From Pedobacter jejuensis (GTDB lineage: Bacteria; Bacteroidota; Bacteroidia; Sphingobacteriales; Sphingobacteriaceae): DNA of 64,000 nucleotides. The position numbers were made by a program, and so were the translations under genes. This document shows, one piece after another, positions 27,775 through 36,380 of this stretch; the stretch's first letter is position 1; each line of letters opens with the position of its first letter. The notes below the pieces were generated by a model. That model did not search any database and had not been told where the DNA came from. It worked only from the letters and a program-made list of their open reading frames with translations. The stretch covers positions 25,051 to 89,050 of the forward strand of contig NZ_RBEE01000006.1 of the NCBI RefSeq assembly GCF_003725795.1, written 5' to 3'.

Positions 27775-30315
27775 ATGTTTAAATTTTTAAGATTTTCAGT
27801 CTTCACTACACTCATATTTCTGGTATTTGCATCAAATGCACAAAATATACAAGGAATTTATGTTGATAGCAAAGGTGTAATCCGCTGGGAAAAAGATAAT
27901 AAAGAAGCTGCCTTTTTTGGCGTAAACTATACTGCTCCGTTTGCTTATGGCAATAGGGCAATAAAAAGAATGGGCGTTGAGCCCGAACAAGCCATTAAAG
28001 ATGATGTTTATCATTTGTCCAGATTAGGTTTAGATGCCTTTCGTGTGCATGTTTGGGATACTGAAATTTCTGATGCTCAAGGTAATTTAATTGATAATGA
28101 ACATTTGCGCCTTTTTGATTTTTTAGTTGCAGAACTTAAGAAAAGAAAAATCAAGATATTAATTACACCTATTGCTTTCTGGGGCAATGGCTATCCAGAA
28201 AAAGATGAAAACACAGGAAGTTTCTCTAGCAAATATGGAAAGCAAAAAGCATTGGTAAATGAGGATGCTTTTAAGGCTCAGGAGAATTACCTTAAACAAT
28301 TTTTCAAACACAAAAATCCATATACAGGCCTTACCTACCAGCAAGATGTAGATGTTTTGGCAACAGAAGTAAACAACGAGCCACAACATAGCGGTCCAAA
28401 TGAGCGAACCACCGAATACGTTAACCGCATGGTTGCAGCTATAAAAAGTAGTGGCTGGACTAAGCCCATTTTTTATAACATTAGCGAATCTCCAAAATAT
28501 GCAGATGCAGTTGTAAAAGCTAACGTTCAGGGCCATAGCTTTCAATGGTACCCCACTGGTTTAGTAGCCGGGCATACTTTGCAAGGGAATTACCTACCGA
28601 ATGTATCTAAATATGAAATTCCTTTTGATAGCATTCCCGAATTTAAAAATAGGGCAAAAATTGTTTACGAATTTGATGCCGGAGATGTTATGGCACCAAT
28701 TATGTATCCTGCAATGGCTAGAAGTTTCAGAGCAGCTGGTTTTCAATGGGCAACACAATTCGCCTACGACCCAATGGCTACTGCTTATGCCAATACAGAA
28801 TATCAAACGCATTATCTAAATCTTGCTTTTACACCATCTAAAGCCATCAGCTTGCTAATTGCTTCGAAGGTTTTTCACAATACTAAGCGTTTAGATGCCA
28901 CCAATGGAAATACCTTCGGACCTTTTAACATTGATTATGAAAATTCGCTTAGTGAAATGAATACCGAGCAAGAATTTTATTATACAAACAACACGTTGTC
29001 GAAACCTTTAAGCACCGAGAAATTAATACATTTAGCTGGTGTTGGCAGCTCTAAAATTGTTGCTTATGAAGGAAAAGGCGCATATTTTTTAGATAAGATA
29101 TCTGCAGGCGTTTGGCGACTTGAAGTGATGCCTGATGCCATTCAAATCAGAGATCCTTTTGCAAAAGCATCACCAGAGAAAGAAGTAACCAGAATAAACC
29201 GGGCCGATTTATCAATGGATATCAATCTATCAGATTTAGGTAGTAATTTCACCGTTAAAGGATTAAATCAAGGCAATACATACAGTGATAAAGCAAATAG
29301 TGGCAATTTCAACATCTCTCCAGGTACCTATTTATTGGTTAAGCAAAATCAAAAAACAAACCTCGTTGCTCAATATAAATTTGGAAGTATTTTATTAGGA
29401 GAATATGTTGCACCGAAATCATCAACTGAAGATATATTTGTTAAGCATCAGGCTTATGAAACTGTATCACAAGGTGTTGCTTTTAAAGTAAATACCGAAA
29501 TTGTTGGTTTACAGGCAAAAGATTCTGCCTTTGTGCAATTAAGTAATTCTTATAATCGATGGAAAACCGTTCCATTAATTAAGACAAAGGAATATAATTA
29601 TGTTGCTGAAATACCTGCAAATTTAGTAGAGGCGGGTTTAGTTAAATATCAGGTTATCATTAAAAAAGCAAACGGCGATTATTTTACATTTCCAGCCAAC
29701 AAAAGAGGAAATCCATATGCCTGGGATAGTTTAGAATCTGCTTATTATCAAACTTATGTTGCGAAAAAAGGTTCGATTTTAGAAATCTTTAATCCTAATA
29801 TTGATGGCAAAAAAATCGATGTTTATAACCCAAATTGGGAAAATAATCGCATAGATTATACATCAGATGAAAACCCAAAGGCTTTAAACATCAAGCTTAG
29901 TATGGATGCACCAAAGAATACCTCTATGGGTTTTCAGCACTTTTTTAGGGAGGAAATATCAGGCAGAACTTCTGAAATAAATTCTTTCAAAACCTTAGTA
30001 ATTAAAGTAAAATCAAATTTAGAAAACGCAAAAATGAAAATAGGTTTGATAGATACCGATGCAAACTTCTTTTCAACCGATATATTGGTAGGTAAAGATT
30101 TTAAGTTGATAGAAATTCCCTTAAACAGTTTAAAAGCAGATGCACAACTTGTATTGCCGAGACCATATCCAGGTTTTTTACCTTTGTATTATCAATCATT
30201 AAAGCAATCAGCATTTCAACTTAATAAAGCTGAAAAACTTGAAGTTACCGTAAGCAAAAATCAAACTGACAAATCAATTAGCCTGGAGATTGCTTCAATT
30301 TATTTAATTAATTAA
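27775..30315 (+). CDS. Secreted glycoside hydrolase of clan A (cellulase/mannanase-like)
   Basis: The 846-residue protein begins with a signal peptide ending near SNAQ. Residues about 35-400 form a GH-A TIM barrel: FFGVNYTAPF, LGLDAFRVHVWDTE, ITPIAFWGNGYP, the acid/base motif ATEVNNEPQH and a probable nucleophile in KIVYEFDAGD. The remaining 450 residues are beta-rich and look like accessory domains, the last (about 720-846) resembling a carbohydrate-binding fold. ATG 27775 is used instead of the TTG at 27769 because of the promoter position. The substrate is uncertain; no PUL partners (SusC/SusD) flank it. Confidence 0.75.
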   Translation: MFKFLRFSVFTTLIFLVFASNAQNIQGIYVDSKGVIRWEKDNKEAAFFGVNYTAPFAYGNRAIKRMGVEPEQAIKDDVYHLSRLGLDAFRVHVWDTEISDAQGNLIDNEHLRLFDFLVAELKKRKIKILITPIAFWGNGYPEKDENTGSFSSKYGKQKALVNEDAFKAQENYLKQFFKHKNPYTGLTYQQDVDVLATEVNNEPQHSGPNERTTEYVNRMVAAIKSSGWTKPIFYNISESPKYADAVVKANVQGHSFQWYPTGLVAGHTLQGNYLPNVSKYEIPFDSIPEFKNRAKIVYEFDAGDVMAPIMYPAMARSFRAAGFQWATQFAYDPMATAYANTEYQTHYLNLAFTPSKAISLLIASKVFHNTKRLDATNGNTFGPFNIDYENSLSEMNTEQEFYYTNNTLSKPLSTEKLIHLAGVGSSKIVAYEGKGAYFLDKISAGVWRLEVMPDAIQIRDPFAKASPEKEVTRINRADLSMDINLSDLGSNFTVKGLNQGNTYSDKANSGNFNISPGTYLLVKQNQKTNLVAQYKFGSILLGEYVAPKSSTEDIFVKHQAYETVSQGVAFKVNTEIVGLQAKDSAFVQLSNSYNRWKTVPLIKTKEYNYVAEIPANLVEAGLVKYQVIIKKANGDYFTFPANKRGNPYAWDSLESAYYQTYVAKKGSILEIFNPNIDGKKIDVYNPNWENNRIDYTSDENPKALNIKLSMDAPKNTSMGFQHFFREEISGRTSEINSFKTLVIKVKSNLENAKMKIGLIDTDANFFSTDILVGKDFKLIEIPLNSLKADAQLVLPRPYPGFLPLYYQSLKQSAFQLNKAEKLEVTVSKNQTDKSISLEIASIYLIN

Positions 30316-30344
30316 ACTTTAAAGAAGAGCGATTAATTCATTCA

Positions 30345-30390
30345 AAAAAAACTGTATCAAAACTTCTAAAGTGAAGAATTGATACAGTGT
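30345..30390. terminator. Terminator between the glycoside hydrolase and ohr
   Basis: ACTGTATCAA (30351-30360) pairs perfectly with TTGATACAGT (30379-30388). On the minus strand a run of eight T follows the stem, so it mainly ends the ohr transcript; it may also serve the convergent hydrolase gene. Confidence 0.8.
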
Positions 30391-30412
30391 AAATAAGTGT
30401 TTTCTTTTAATG

Positions 30413-30868
30413 TTAATTTGCTGCTGCAAATTCTTCTGCACTTTGGATGGTGGTAGTAAGCGCAACATCAACATTTCCATTAATTGCGTTAGAATAAGGG
30501 CAAACCTGATGTGCTTTCTCAACTAATGAATTTGCAGTTTGCTGGTCAACATTCGGAATATTTACTGCTAAAGTTACTACTAGGGCAAAACCACCTGCGT
30601 TGTTTGAGCCGATGCCAACATGCGCTCTAACGGCAGTTGTTCCGGTTTCGGTTTTTGTATTTTTGATTACTAAATTAAGTGCACTATCAAAACAAGCCGA
30701 ATAACCCGCTGCAAATAATTGCTCTGGGTTTGTATACGCACCACCAGCACCGCCTAATTCTTTTGGCATTCTAACCTCAAGGTTTAAAACGTTATCTGAT
30801 GATGAAACATTTCCGTTTCTACCGCCTGTTGCAGTTGCTACTGCTGTGTACATTGCTTTTACTGACAT
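30413..30868 (-). CDS. ohr: Organic hydroperoxide resistance protein Ohr
   Basis: Ohr is a cytoplasmic thiol peroxidase of the OsmC superfamily that reduces organic and fatty-acid hydroperoxides. Both catalytic cysteines are present, in YSACFDSAL (about residue 60) and QVCPYSNAI (about 124), together with the N-terminal YTAVATATGGRNG and NPEQLFAAG. The length is 151 residues. It lies 12 bases downstream of the MarR-type regulator in the same operon, which confirms the Ohr rather than the general OsmC assignment. Confidence 0.94.
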   Translation of the reverse strand: MSVKAMYTAVATATGGRNGNVSSSDNVLNLEVRMPKELGGAGGAYTNPEQLFAAGYSACFDSALNLVIKNTKTETGTTAVRAHVGIGSNNAGGFALVVTLAVNIPNVDQQTANSLVEKAHQVCPYSNAINGNVDVALTTTIQSAEEFAAAN

Positions 30869-30880
30869 GAAAATTTTTAT

Positions 30881-31306
30881 TTATTTTTTAGTTTTATTTA
30901 ATATAGTATTTATGCTTGTTCGTAATGATGTAATTTCTTCAGTTGTTAAACCCAAACTGCATTTGAAAGCTTCGGGTATAGAACTAGCCTTATTCTTTAA
31001 CTGTAAACCAATATCAGTTAAACTTACCTTTACAATTCTTTCATCAGTTTTACTTCGCTCACGTAGAATCATTTTTTTTGATGCCAGCTTCTTTAGCAAT
31101 GGCGTTAAAGTTCCAGAGTCGAGCAATAATTTTTCGCCAATTTCTTTAACTGATAATTGTTTATGCTCCCACAAAACCATCATCACTAAATATTGAGGGT
31201 AAGTCAGCTCAACTTCGTCTAAAATAGGCTTGTAATGAGCAGTTAATACTCTTGATAAAGCATAAATTGGAAAGCACGCCTGGTTCTCTAGTTTTAAATA
31301 ATCCAT
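30881..31306 (-). CDS. ohrR: MarR-family redox regulator OhrR
   Basis: OhrR represses ohr and releases DNA when its N-terminal cysteine is oxidised by hydroperoxides. The reactive cysteine is in NQACFPIYALSR (about residue 10), and the winged helix-turn-helix runs through LSVKEIGEKLLLDSGTLTPLLKKLASKKMI with the wing RSKTDERIVKVSLT. The length is 141 residues, as usual. It precedes ohr and a perfect palindrome stands upstream, consistent with autorepression of the pair. Confidence 0.92.
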   Translation of the reverse strand: MDYLKLENQACFPIYALSRVLTAHYKPILDEVELTYPQYLVMMVLWEHKQLSVKEIGEKLLLDSGTLTPLLKKLASKKMILRERSKTDERIVKVSLTDIGLQLKNKASSIPEAFKCSLGLTTEEITSLRTSINTILNKTKK

Positions 31307-31325
31307 TGAAATTGATTTAACAAAA

Positions 31326-31368
31326 CAAATATATATTTTATAAAATTAAATTGCATACAATTTAATTT
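31326..31368 (-). promoter_or_regulatory. OhrR operator palindrome and -7 box
   Basis: AAATTAAATTG (31343-31353) and CAATTTAATTT (31358-31368) are exact reverse complements around a four-base spacer. This 26-base palindrome resembles known AT-rich OhrR operators with a TACAATT core. On the minus strand TATATTTG (31333 to 31326), a TAnnTTTG box, lies just downstream, 20 bases before the ohrR start. The operator therefore covers the promoter. Confidence 0.7.
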
Positions 31369-31513
31369 CTTTGACAATTCTGTTGCAGAGTTGAAAATTG
31401 GAGGGTTAGAAGAAAATTCTAAACTTCTTACTATTTAATTTTGTGGTAATTGACTTGTTCGTTCCAAAAAGGATGTTCAAATTAGCCCTCGAATATTAAA
31501 CCCTTGAACCATA

Positions 31514-32464
31514 ATGACTATTGACACAAATAGACTAACAGGCTATCCCCCTGCCAGAATTGTATTTTTCACTTTTCTGTTACTCTGCTTCGGTAGCATT
31601 GCATCTGCACAAAATACTGTAGTTAAAATCATTCCTGCTGAGCTTAGCGAAATATCAGGCTTATTTACATCGAAAAATAATCTACTTTTTGTGCATAATG
31701 ATAGTGGTGACACCTCACGGTTCTTTGCCATTGATGTGAAAGGGAATTTGGTTTCCACATTATATTTCAAGGGAGATCCATCGCAAAAGCATTTTGGAGT
31801 AAATGATTGTGAAGATATAGCCGGTGGCCCAGGCATTGTAAAGGATAAAAGCTACATTTATCTTGGTGATATCGGAGACAATGGTAGTAACCGCCCTTAC
31901 GTAACAGTATATCGTTTCCAGGAGCCGAACAAGTTTTCCAGTACCATGCAGATAGAAAGTGAGGCAGTGCACCTCAAATATCCAAATGGTCCGCAGGATG
32001 CCGAAACTTTAATGGTTGATCCTATTTTGAAAGAATTGATTATCATTTCCAAACGGCAGGATACCGTTGGAATATATTCAACTGCTCTTTTCTTCAAAAA
32101 CAAAGATACACTTACCATGAAAAAGCAGGGAAGCCTTTTCCTACCAGGCAAGGGTTTGGCAAAGTATGTTGTCTCTGGCGACATATCCCGTGATGGGCGA
32201 CAGATTATAGTAAAGACTTATACTAACGTTTATTATTGGCAGAGAAACGGTAAAGAATCAATTTCCCAAACGTTAAAGCGGATGCCAATAAAACTTCCAT
32301 ACATCCTAGAGCGACAAGGAGAAGCTATTGGTTTCACCCCAGACGGAAAAGCCTATTACTGCATCAGCGAAGGAAAAAATGCAGTAATATATCGTTATAA
32401 TCTTCCCAACACGTCCTCAAAGCAGGTGTTGCCTTCGCGAGTTCGTTCATCTGGTAAGCTGTAA
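31514..32464 (+). CDS. Secreted propeller-like hypothetical protein
   Basis: The 316-residue protein has an N-terminal signal peptide (hydrophobic core about 16-30, cleavage near ASAQ). It then shows strand-rich repeats typical of beta-propellers, including FVHNDSGDTSRFFAIDVKGN, YLGDIGDNGSNR and DAETLMVDPILKELIIISK. The phrase HNDSGD followed by a G-containing turn occurs in a family of secreted putative propellers of unknown activity. It is the last chromosomal gene before the integrated element and runs into no shared operon. I cannot assign a substrate. Confidence 0.6.
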   Translation: MTIDTNRLTGYPPARIVFFTFLLLCFGSIASAQNTVVKIIPAELSEISGLFTSKNNLLFVHNDSGDTSRFFAIDVKGNLVSTLYFKGDPSQKHFGVNDCEDIAGGPGIVKDKSYIYLGDIGDNGSNRPYVTVYRFQEPNKFSSTMQIESEAVHLKYPNGPQDAETLMVDPILKELIIISKRQDTVGIYSTALFFKNKDTLTMKKQGSLFLPGKGLAKYVVSGDISRDGRQIIVKTYTNVYYWQRNGKESISQTLKRMPIKLPYILERQGEAIGFTPDGKAYYCISEGKNAVIYRYNLPNTSSKQVLPSRVRSSGKL

Positions 32465-32671
32465 ATGAAGAAGATTGTCAGAGTTGAAAGCCTGTTTGAG
32501 AAGTTAATGATAGAATTTGAAATCTGGGATAAAATGCTAATGATGTAATCTTTGATTTTGAATGCAGAATAATAAAATCTCAATGTGAGTACACCTTCCT
32601 GATTTTGCACGACAGTTTTATTGATTTATCAAGAGGGAAAGATAATATTGATACCTTAAAGTTGATTTCTT

Positions 32672-32726
32672 AGGGCAAAAAAAGTGGGCAAATCAAACAA
32701 AAATTTGATTTGCCCACTATGGTAGC
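32672..32726. other. Left attachment site (attL) with displaced tRNA terminator
   Basis: This segment matches 56502-56556 at 52 of 55 positions, with 32699-32726 identical over 28 bases. It contains GTGGGCAAATCAAA and TTTGATTTGCCCAC, a perfect 14-bp hairpin followed on the minus strand by seven T, and ends with the last seven bases of the tRNA gene including CCA (TGGTAGC on the plus strand). It is best read as the original terminator of tRNA-Met, now separated from its gene by the integrated element. Confidence 0.85.
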
Positions 32727-33392
32727 CGTTAATGGACAGATTTCGAATTTTTTCTTGGCTGATTTGCAGGAATTGGCGAAAGTTGCAAACTATTTCAAAA
32801 CTTGAAAGGATCGTCCTTAGACAATTTTCGAACTAAAATTAGGCAATGATCGATATCCAGAAAATCAATCTTTATATGAAATATGATCTAACTAATATAT
32901 AATTTAATCCATTCAATTTTGACGTGTATTTGCTTTAATTCGAAGTGACATTTTAAATTTAAAAGGTCACTTACAACCTGTGAATCACTGATCGCTTCGT
33001 GTATACTTTTTGACATGAGGAAGTTTATTAAAACCAAAATTTTGATCGCTTATTTCAGTTCTCTTAACCAAAGATAAAATTTGAAAAACTATTAATTTTT
33101 AATCTCCCCTAAACAGAAGGGCTTGAATAACCTGCTAATTATTAAGGTTTCCTACAGAGCTGTCCACTGGCTGCGAGATTGTACTGTTGATACGAACGTT
33201 TCATAGTGTTTGGTCTTTCAATTAATATCATATCTATCGAAGGAAATCAATAATCCATAAAAATTAACTGAACTTAAAATGTGAATAAATCATAATTTAA
33301 AGAATATGCCCGACAGATGATTACATACAGTTATGAAAATCTAGTCGGTATAAATGATTGGTGTTAAGAGCCATTGTCAAATTTGTTGTCAA
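32727..33392. other. Left end of the element without recognisable genes
   Basis: About 670 bases follow attL without a supported gene on either strand. The first 79 bases matter: they stay open in the frame of the recombinase (stop TGA 32803-32805) if the ends are joined in a circle. The rest is AT-rich with only short ORFs. Confidence 0.5.
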
Positions 33393-34103
33393 TTAATTTA
33401 GGATGCAATAAAACTCATCCATACTTTTTTTTAAAGCAGGCCAATGTAATGAACTCACAACGGAATTAACACCATTACATAAAAAGATCCTGTTACCTTC
33501 AATTTTTTCAATATGGCGAACGGATATGATAAATGAACGGTTAATTCTACTGAATATTGAATTATCCTTTAATCTATTTTCCATCTCACTTAATTTACAA
33601 TATGGAACCAAAATGTCATTTAAAGTATGGATCTTTATATAATTTCCATAGCCCTCAACGGCAATTATTTCGTTTAACCGAACTTTGATTAAACTTTTTT
33701 TCCCATTTAGCTTTATCATTATAAATGGTTCTTCAATCACCATTCTATTAATTAATTCTTTCAAATTAGCTTCGAATATTTCAAAGGTGAACGGCGAATG
33801 CAAAAATCGGCGAGCATCCACACCATAACCATCTATACAATATTCAGAAATAGCACTAACTAATATTATGTGTCTTATTTTATAGCCAATCTGTCTGCAA
33901 ACTTCTAATCCAGACAATGCCGGCATTTCAATCTCTGTAAACAGAAAGTCTATTTTGTGTTCTAACTGATTGATATCATCTACAGCTTGGTGCGGGTTTG
34001 TGTAATATTCAGACAACGTTAATGCTGGCATCAAGGAGATGTAATTAGAGATTTTTGATTTACCAATCGGTTCATTGGCGATTACAATACACGTAAGTTT
34101 CAT
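33393..34103 (-). CDS. LytTR-family regulator with degenerate receiver domain
   Basis: The 236-residue protein combines a CheY-like receiver (about 1-115) and a LytTR DNA-binding domain (about 130-232: IIAVEGYGNYIKIHT, SRINRSFIISVRHIEKI). The receiver has lost the phosphorylation chemistry: the acidic pair is replaced by A9-N10 (IANEP rather than xDDEP), the phosphoacceptor aspartate is glutamate (E57 in FTEIEMP), and the conserved lysine before the switch proline is serine (S103 in LHSPF). Output is therefore probably phosphorylation-independent. No histidine kinase is in the element. It is divergent from the first VKOR fusion and likely controls the cluster. Confidence 0.88.
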   Translation of the reverse strand: MKLTCIVIANEPIGKSKISNYISLMPALTLSEYYTNPHQAVDDINQLEHKIDFLFTEIEMPALSGLEVCRQIGYKIRHIILVSAISEYCIDGYGVDARRFLHSPFTFEIFEANLKELINRMVIEEPFIMIKLNGKKSLIKVRLNEIIAVEGYGNYIKIHTLNDILVPYCKLSEMENRLKDNSIFSRINRSFIISVRHIEKIEGNRIFLCNGVNSVVSSLHWPALKKSMDEFYCILN

Positions 34104-34337
34104 AGTTATAGATTTTTCGTGATTTAGCCATTTTAAATATAAAATTCAATTATGAACTGTAATTTTTTCGTTCACATAAAAATTGAGGGGTATTCGAATA
34201 AAAAAATAAATTGTAGTTAATATGTCATTATAAATTTCTTAACTTCACATGTAGCGCTTAAGGCAGGACAATTAACAACTGTAAATCAGATACTTAATCC
34301 TATTTTTATGTAATTACTGCATTATGATTAATATACT

Positions 34338-35927
34338 ATGAACCTGTTCAAAACCAAGACGTCCAATCTAGAAAGTGTTACTTATGACTTAATCAAAGCT
34401 TTAAGTGCCAAAGTGCTTTCACCAAGTATTTCAGAGTGCCTCAAAGCTCATCCTGACTTTCCTAGTATGCTATCCATAAGTGACTGTCTTACTGATTGGA
34501 ATATCCAAAACAAAACATATCACATTCGCAAGGAAGAATATAATGTTAATGATCTACTCTTTCCATTTATTGCCTACTATCAAGAAGCGGGCGGGCGATT
34601 TGTATTAATCAATAGCATTGAAAATGGGATTGTTAGATTTTCTGATGAGAACCATAAAAAATCCGAATTAAAGGAATCCGAATTTCTGAAAAGATGGAAC
34701 GGAGTAGTATTATATGCTGAGAAAAATGATACAAGTGGAGAAGTGGATTATAAAAAAAACAGAGTGAAGTCGATTTTGAACAGTTTATTGATTCCTGGAT
34801 TTCTGATTTTTATCATTACCAGTTTCCTACTCTTTTACTCAACAATAGCTTTCTCTTCCATAATCATTATATCAAGTCTCTTAAAGATTTGCGGCACATC
34901 TATTAGTGTCTTATTAATTATTCAGAGTATAAACTCAAATAATCCTTTTATACAGAATTTATGCGGGCTAACTGGTAATAAAGATGATTGCAATGCTATC
35001 TTAAAGTCGGAAGCAGCTAAGGTAACCTCATGGCTGAGTTGGAGCGAGGTGGGCTTATTTTATTTTTCGGGCACTTTATTATCTTTAATTTCTGTTTCAT
35101 CCTCGTTAGTCTTACTTGCCTGGCTTAATGCATTGGCTTTGCCGTATGTCATTTATTCTATTAGCTATCAGTATAGTGTAAAGAAATGGTGTGTTTTGTG
35201 CTGCATGGTGCAAATATTATTAGTGCTTGAGTTTGTGTCAAATTTATACTTTGGTGTTTTCAATTTAACGTTCAATCCTCTCCTGTCAAATTTAAGCATT
35301 CTCATTCTGTGCTTAGCTTTCCCTATACTTATGTGGTCATTTTTGAAACCTTTTTTTTCTCAGGCAGCGGAACTTCCCCTAGCAAAGTATCAGCTTAAAA
35401 AGTTTAAATTTAACAATCAACTTTTCCAGCAAGCTTTAACCAACCAACCGCGTTTCGCAATTTCGGAGGAGCTTAGACCTATAGTATTGGGGAACCCTAA
35501 TGCTGAGACAATTATTACGATGGTTAGTAATCCTTTTTGTGGCCCATGTGCAGCTGCCCATAAAAAAATTGAAAGTTTATTAGCTGAAAGAACTAATATT
35601 AGAATAAATATCGTTTTTATACAGAAAAGAGAATGGGAGAAAAGTGACAAAATGCTTATAACTCAGCATTTATTTTCATTGATGAAAACTGAGAATGAAT
35701 CTATCGGTCAAGCATTAAATAGCTGGTACAGTGCAACGGAAAAGAACTATTCTTTTTTGGCTAAGCAATATCCCATCCCAATCGATAATGAGGCAGAAAA
35801 GACAGCGAAGCTTCAACATAATTGGTGTGATTTGGCAAATGTTACCTTTACACCTACTTTTTTCATAAATGGCTACAAATTACCTGAACCCTATCGGATT
35901 GAGGATCTAAAATATTTACTTAATTAA
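34338..35927 (+). CDS. Membrane disulfide oxidoreductase: C39-like, VKOR and thioredoxin domains (copy 1)
   Basis: The 529-residue protein has three parts. Residues about 1-140 resemble a C39 peptidase fold (HPDFPSMLSISDCL, PFIAYYQEAGGRFVLI) without the catalytic DCGPxC cysteine. Residues about 145-330 form a VKOR-type bundle with a loop cysteine pair (C209, C218) and the active CxxC in KKWCVLCC (C285, C288). Residues about 375-529 are a DsbA/thioredoxin-like domain with CGPC and a TPTFFINGYKLP cis-proline loop. VKOR-Dsb fusions pass electrons from folding thiols to quinone, so this should oxidise exported cysteine-rich peptides. It precedes precursor peptide 1 by 127 bases and has a paralog at 50423-51985. 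Confidence 0.85.
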   Translation: MNLFKTKTSNLESVTYDLIKALSAKVLSPSISECLKAHPDFPSMLSISDCLTDWNIQNKTYHIRKEEYNVNDLLFPFIAYYQEAGGRFVLINSIENGIVRFSDENHKKSELKESEFLKRWNGVVLYAEKNDTSGEVDYKKNRVKSILNSLLIPGFLIFIITSFLLFYSTIAFSSIIIISSLLKICGTSISVLLIIQSINSNNPFIQNLCGLTGNKDDCNAILKSEAAKVTSWLSWSEVGLFYFSGTLLSLISVSSSLVLLAWLNALALPYVIYSISYQYSVKKWCVLCCMVQILLVLEFVSNLYFGVFNLTFNPLLSNLSILILCLAFPILMWSFLKPFFSQAAELPLAKYQLKKFKFNNQLFQQALTNQPRFAISEELRPIVLGNPNAETIITMVSNPFCGPCAAAHKKIESLLAERTNIRINIVFIQKREWEKSDKMLITQHLFSLMKTENESIGQALNSWYSATEKNYSFLAKQYPIPIDNEAEKTAKLQHNWCDLANVTFTPTFFINGYKLPEPYRIEDLKYLLN

Positions 35928-36006
35928 ATTATAATCAAAAAATATAATCCTTTCCCCATAACGGGAAGGTTAAGACATTAGACGAACTGATGAATAGGCT
36001 ACCAGG

Positions 36007-36014
36007 TAGTTTTG
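36007..36014 (+). promoter_or_regulatory. -7 box ahead of precursor peptide 1
   Basis: TAGTTTTG matches TAnnTTTG 40 bases before the peptide ATG. Upstream, TTCCC and GGGAA (about 35951-35966) form a short hairpin that could end the VKOR transcript. This suggests a separate peptide promoter; no -33 TTG is seen. Confidence 0.3.
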
Positions 36015-36054
36015 TTCTAAAAAAAATCAATTATAAAATTTAAAATTTACTATT

Positions 36055-36330
36055 ATGAAAGACCAAAAAAGAAATCAAGAAGAGAACCAGCTAAAAAGTC
36101 ACATTTTTTCCCGTGAGGAGTTAAGACAAATAAAAGGTGGGGAGGATGATCCCTATGGTTATGGCACAGGTCGTTGTTTCGGAACATATGATGACAGGAT
36201 TTGTTGGTATATGGGCCCTAGTGGAGTTGAAGTAAATGGTGAATGCGGTAGCTCTGACAATGGCTCGCAATGCAGATGTATTGCTTTTGACAGGTCATCT
36301 AGTGTTCCAGACTCTAGTTGCGTTAGATAA
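36055..36330 (+). CDS. GG-leader precursor peptide 1, six-cysteine core
   Basis: The 91-residue precursor has a polar leader ending FSREELRQIKGG, the double-glycine motif cut by C39 peptidases (G28-G29). The predicted core of 62 residues contains six cysteines (41, 50, 64, 73, 75, 89) and is rich in Gly, Asp and Ser. The leader has no cysteine. Three disulfides are possible, fitting the neighbouring VKOR-thioredoxin and TlpA-like genes. The core does not look like a typical two-peptide bacteriocin (no GxxxG amphipathic helix). A strong hairpin follows the stop. Bactericidal, signalling or other roles are undetermined. Confidence 0.8.
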   Translation: MKDQKRNQEENQLKSHIFSREELRQIKGGEDDPYGYGTGRCFGTYDDRICWYMGPSGVEVNGECGSSDNGSQCRCIAFDRSSSVPDSSCVR

Positions 36331-36336
36331 TTTAAC

Positions 36337-36369
36337 TTGTTTCGGAGAAACATTGATTCTCCGAAACAA
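36337..36369 (+). terminator. Strong hairpin directly after precursor peptide 1
   Basis: TTGTTTCGGAGAA and TTCTCCGAAACAA form a perfect 13-bp stem with a seven-base loop, starting seven bases after the stop codon. The following sequence is AT-rich rather than a pure T run. It would act as an attenuating terminator or mRNA-stabilising hairpin between the peptide and the TlpA-like gene 12 bases later. Confidence 0.75.
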
Positions 36370-36380
36370 AATATACTTTT

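Noticed and set aside
32880..33060. Possible minus-strand gene fragment in the left end of the element
   Set aside because: About 50 open codons without a recognisable motif or a credible start.
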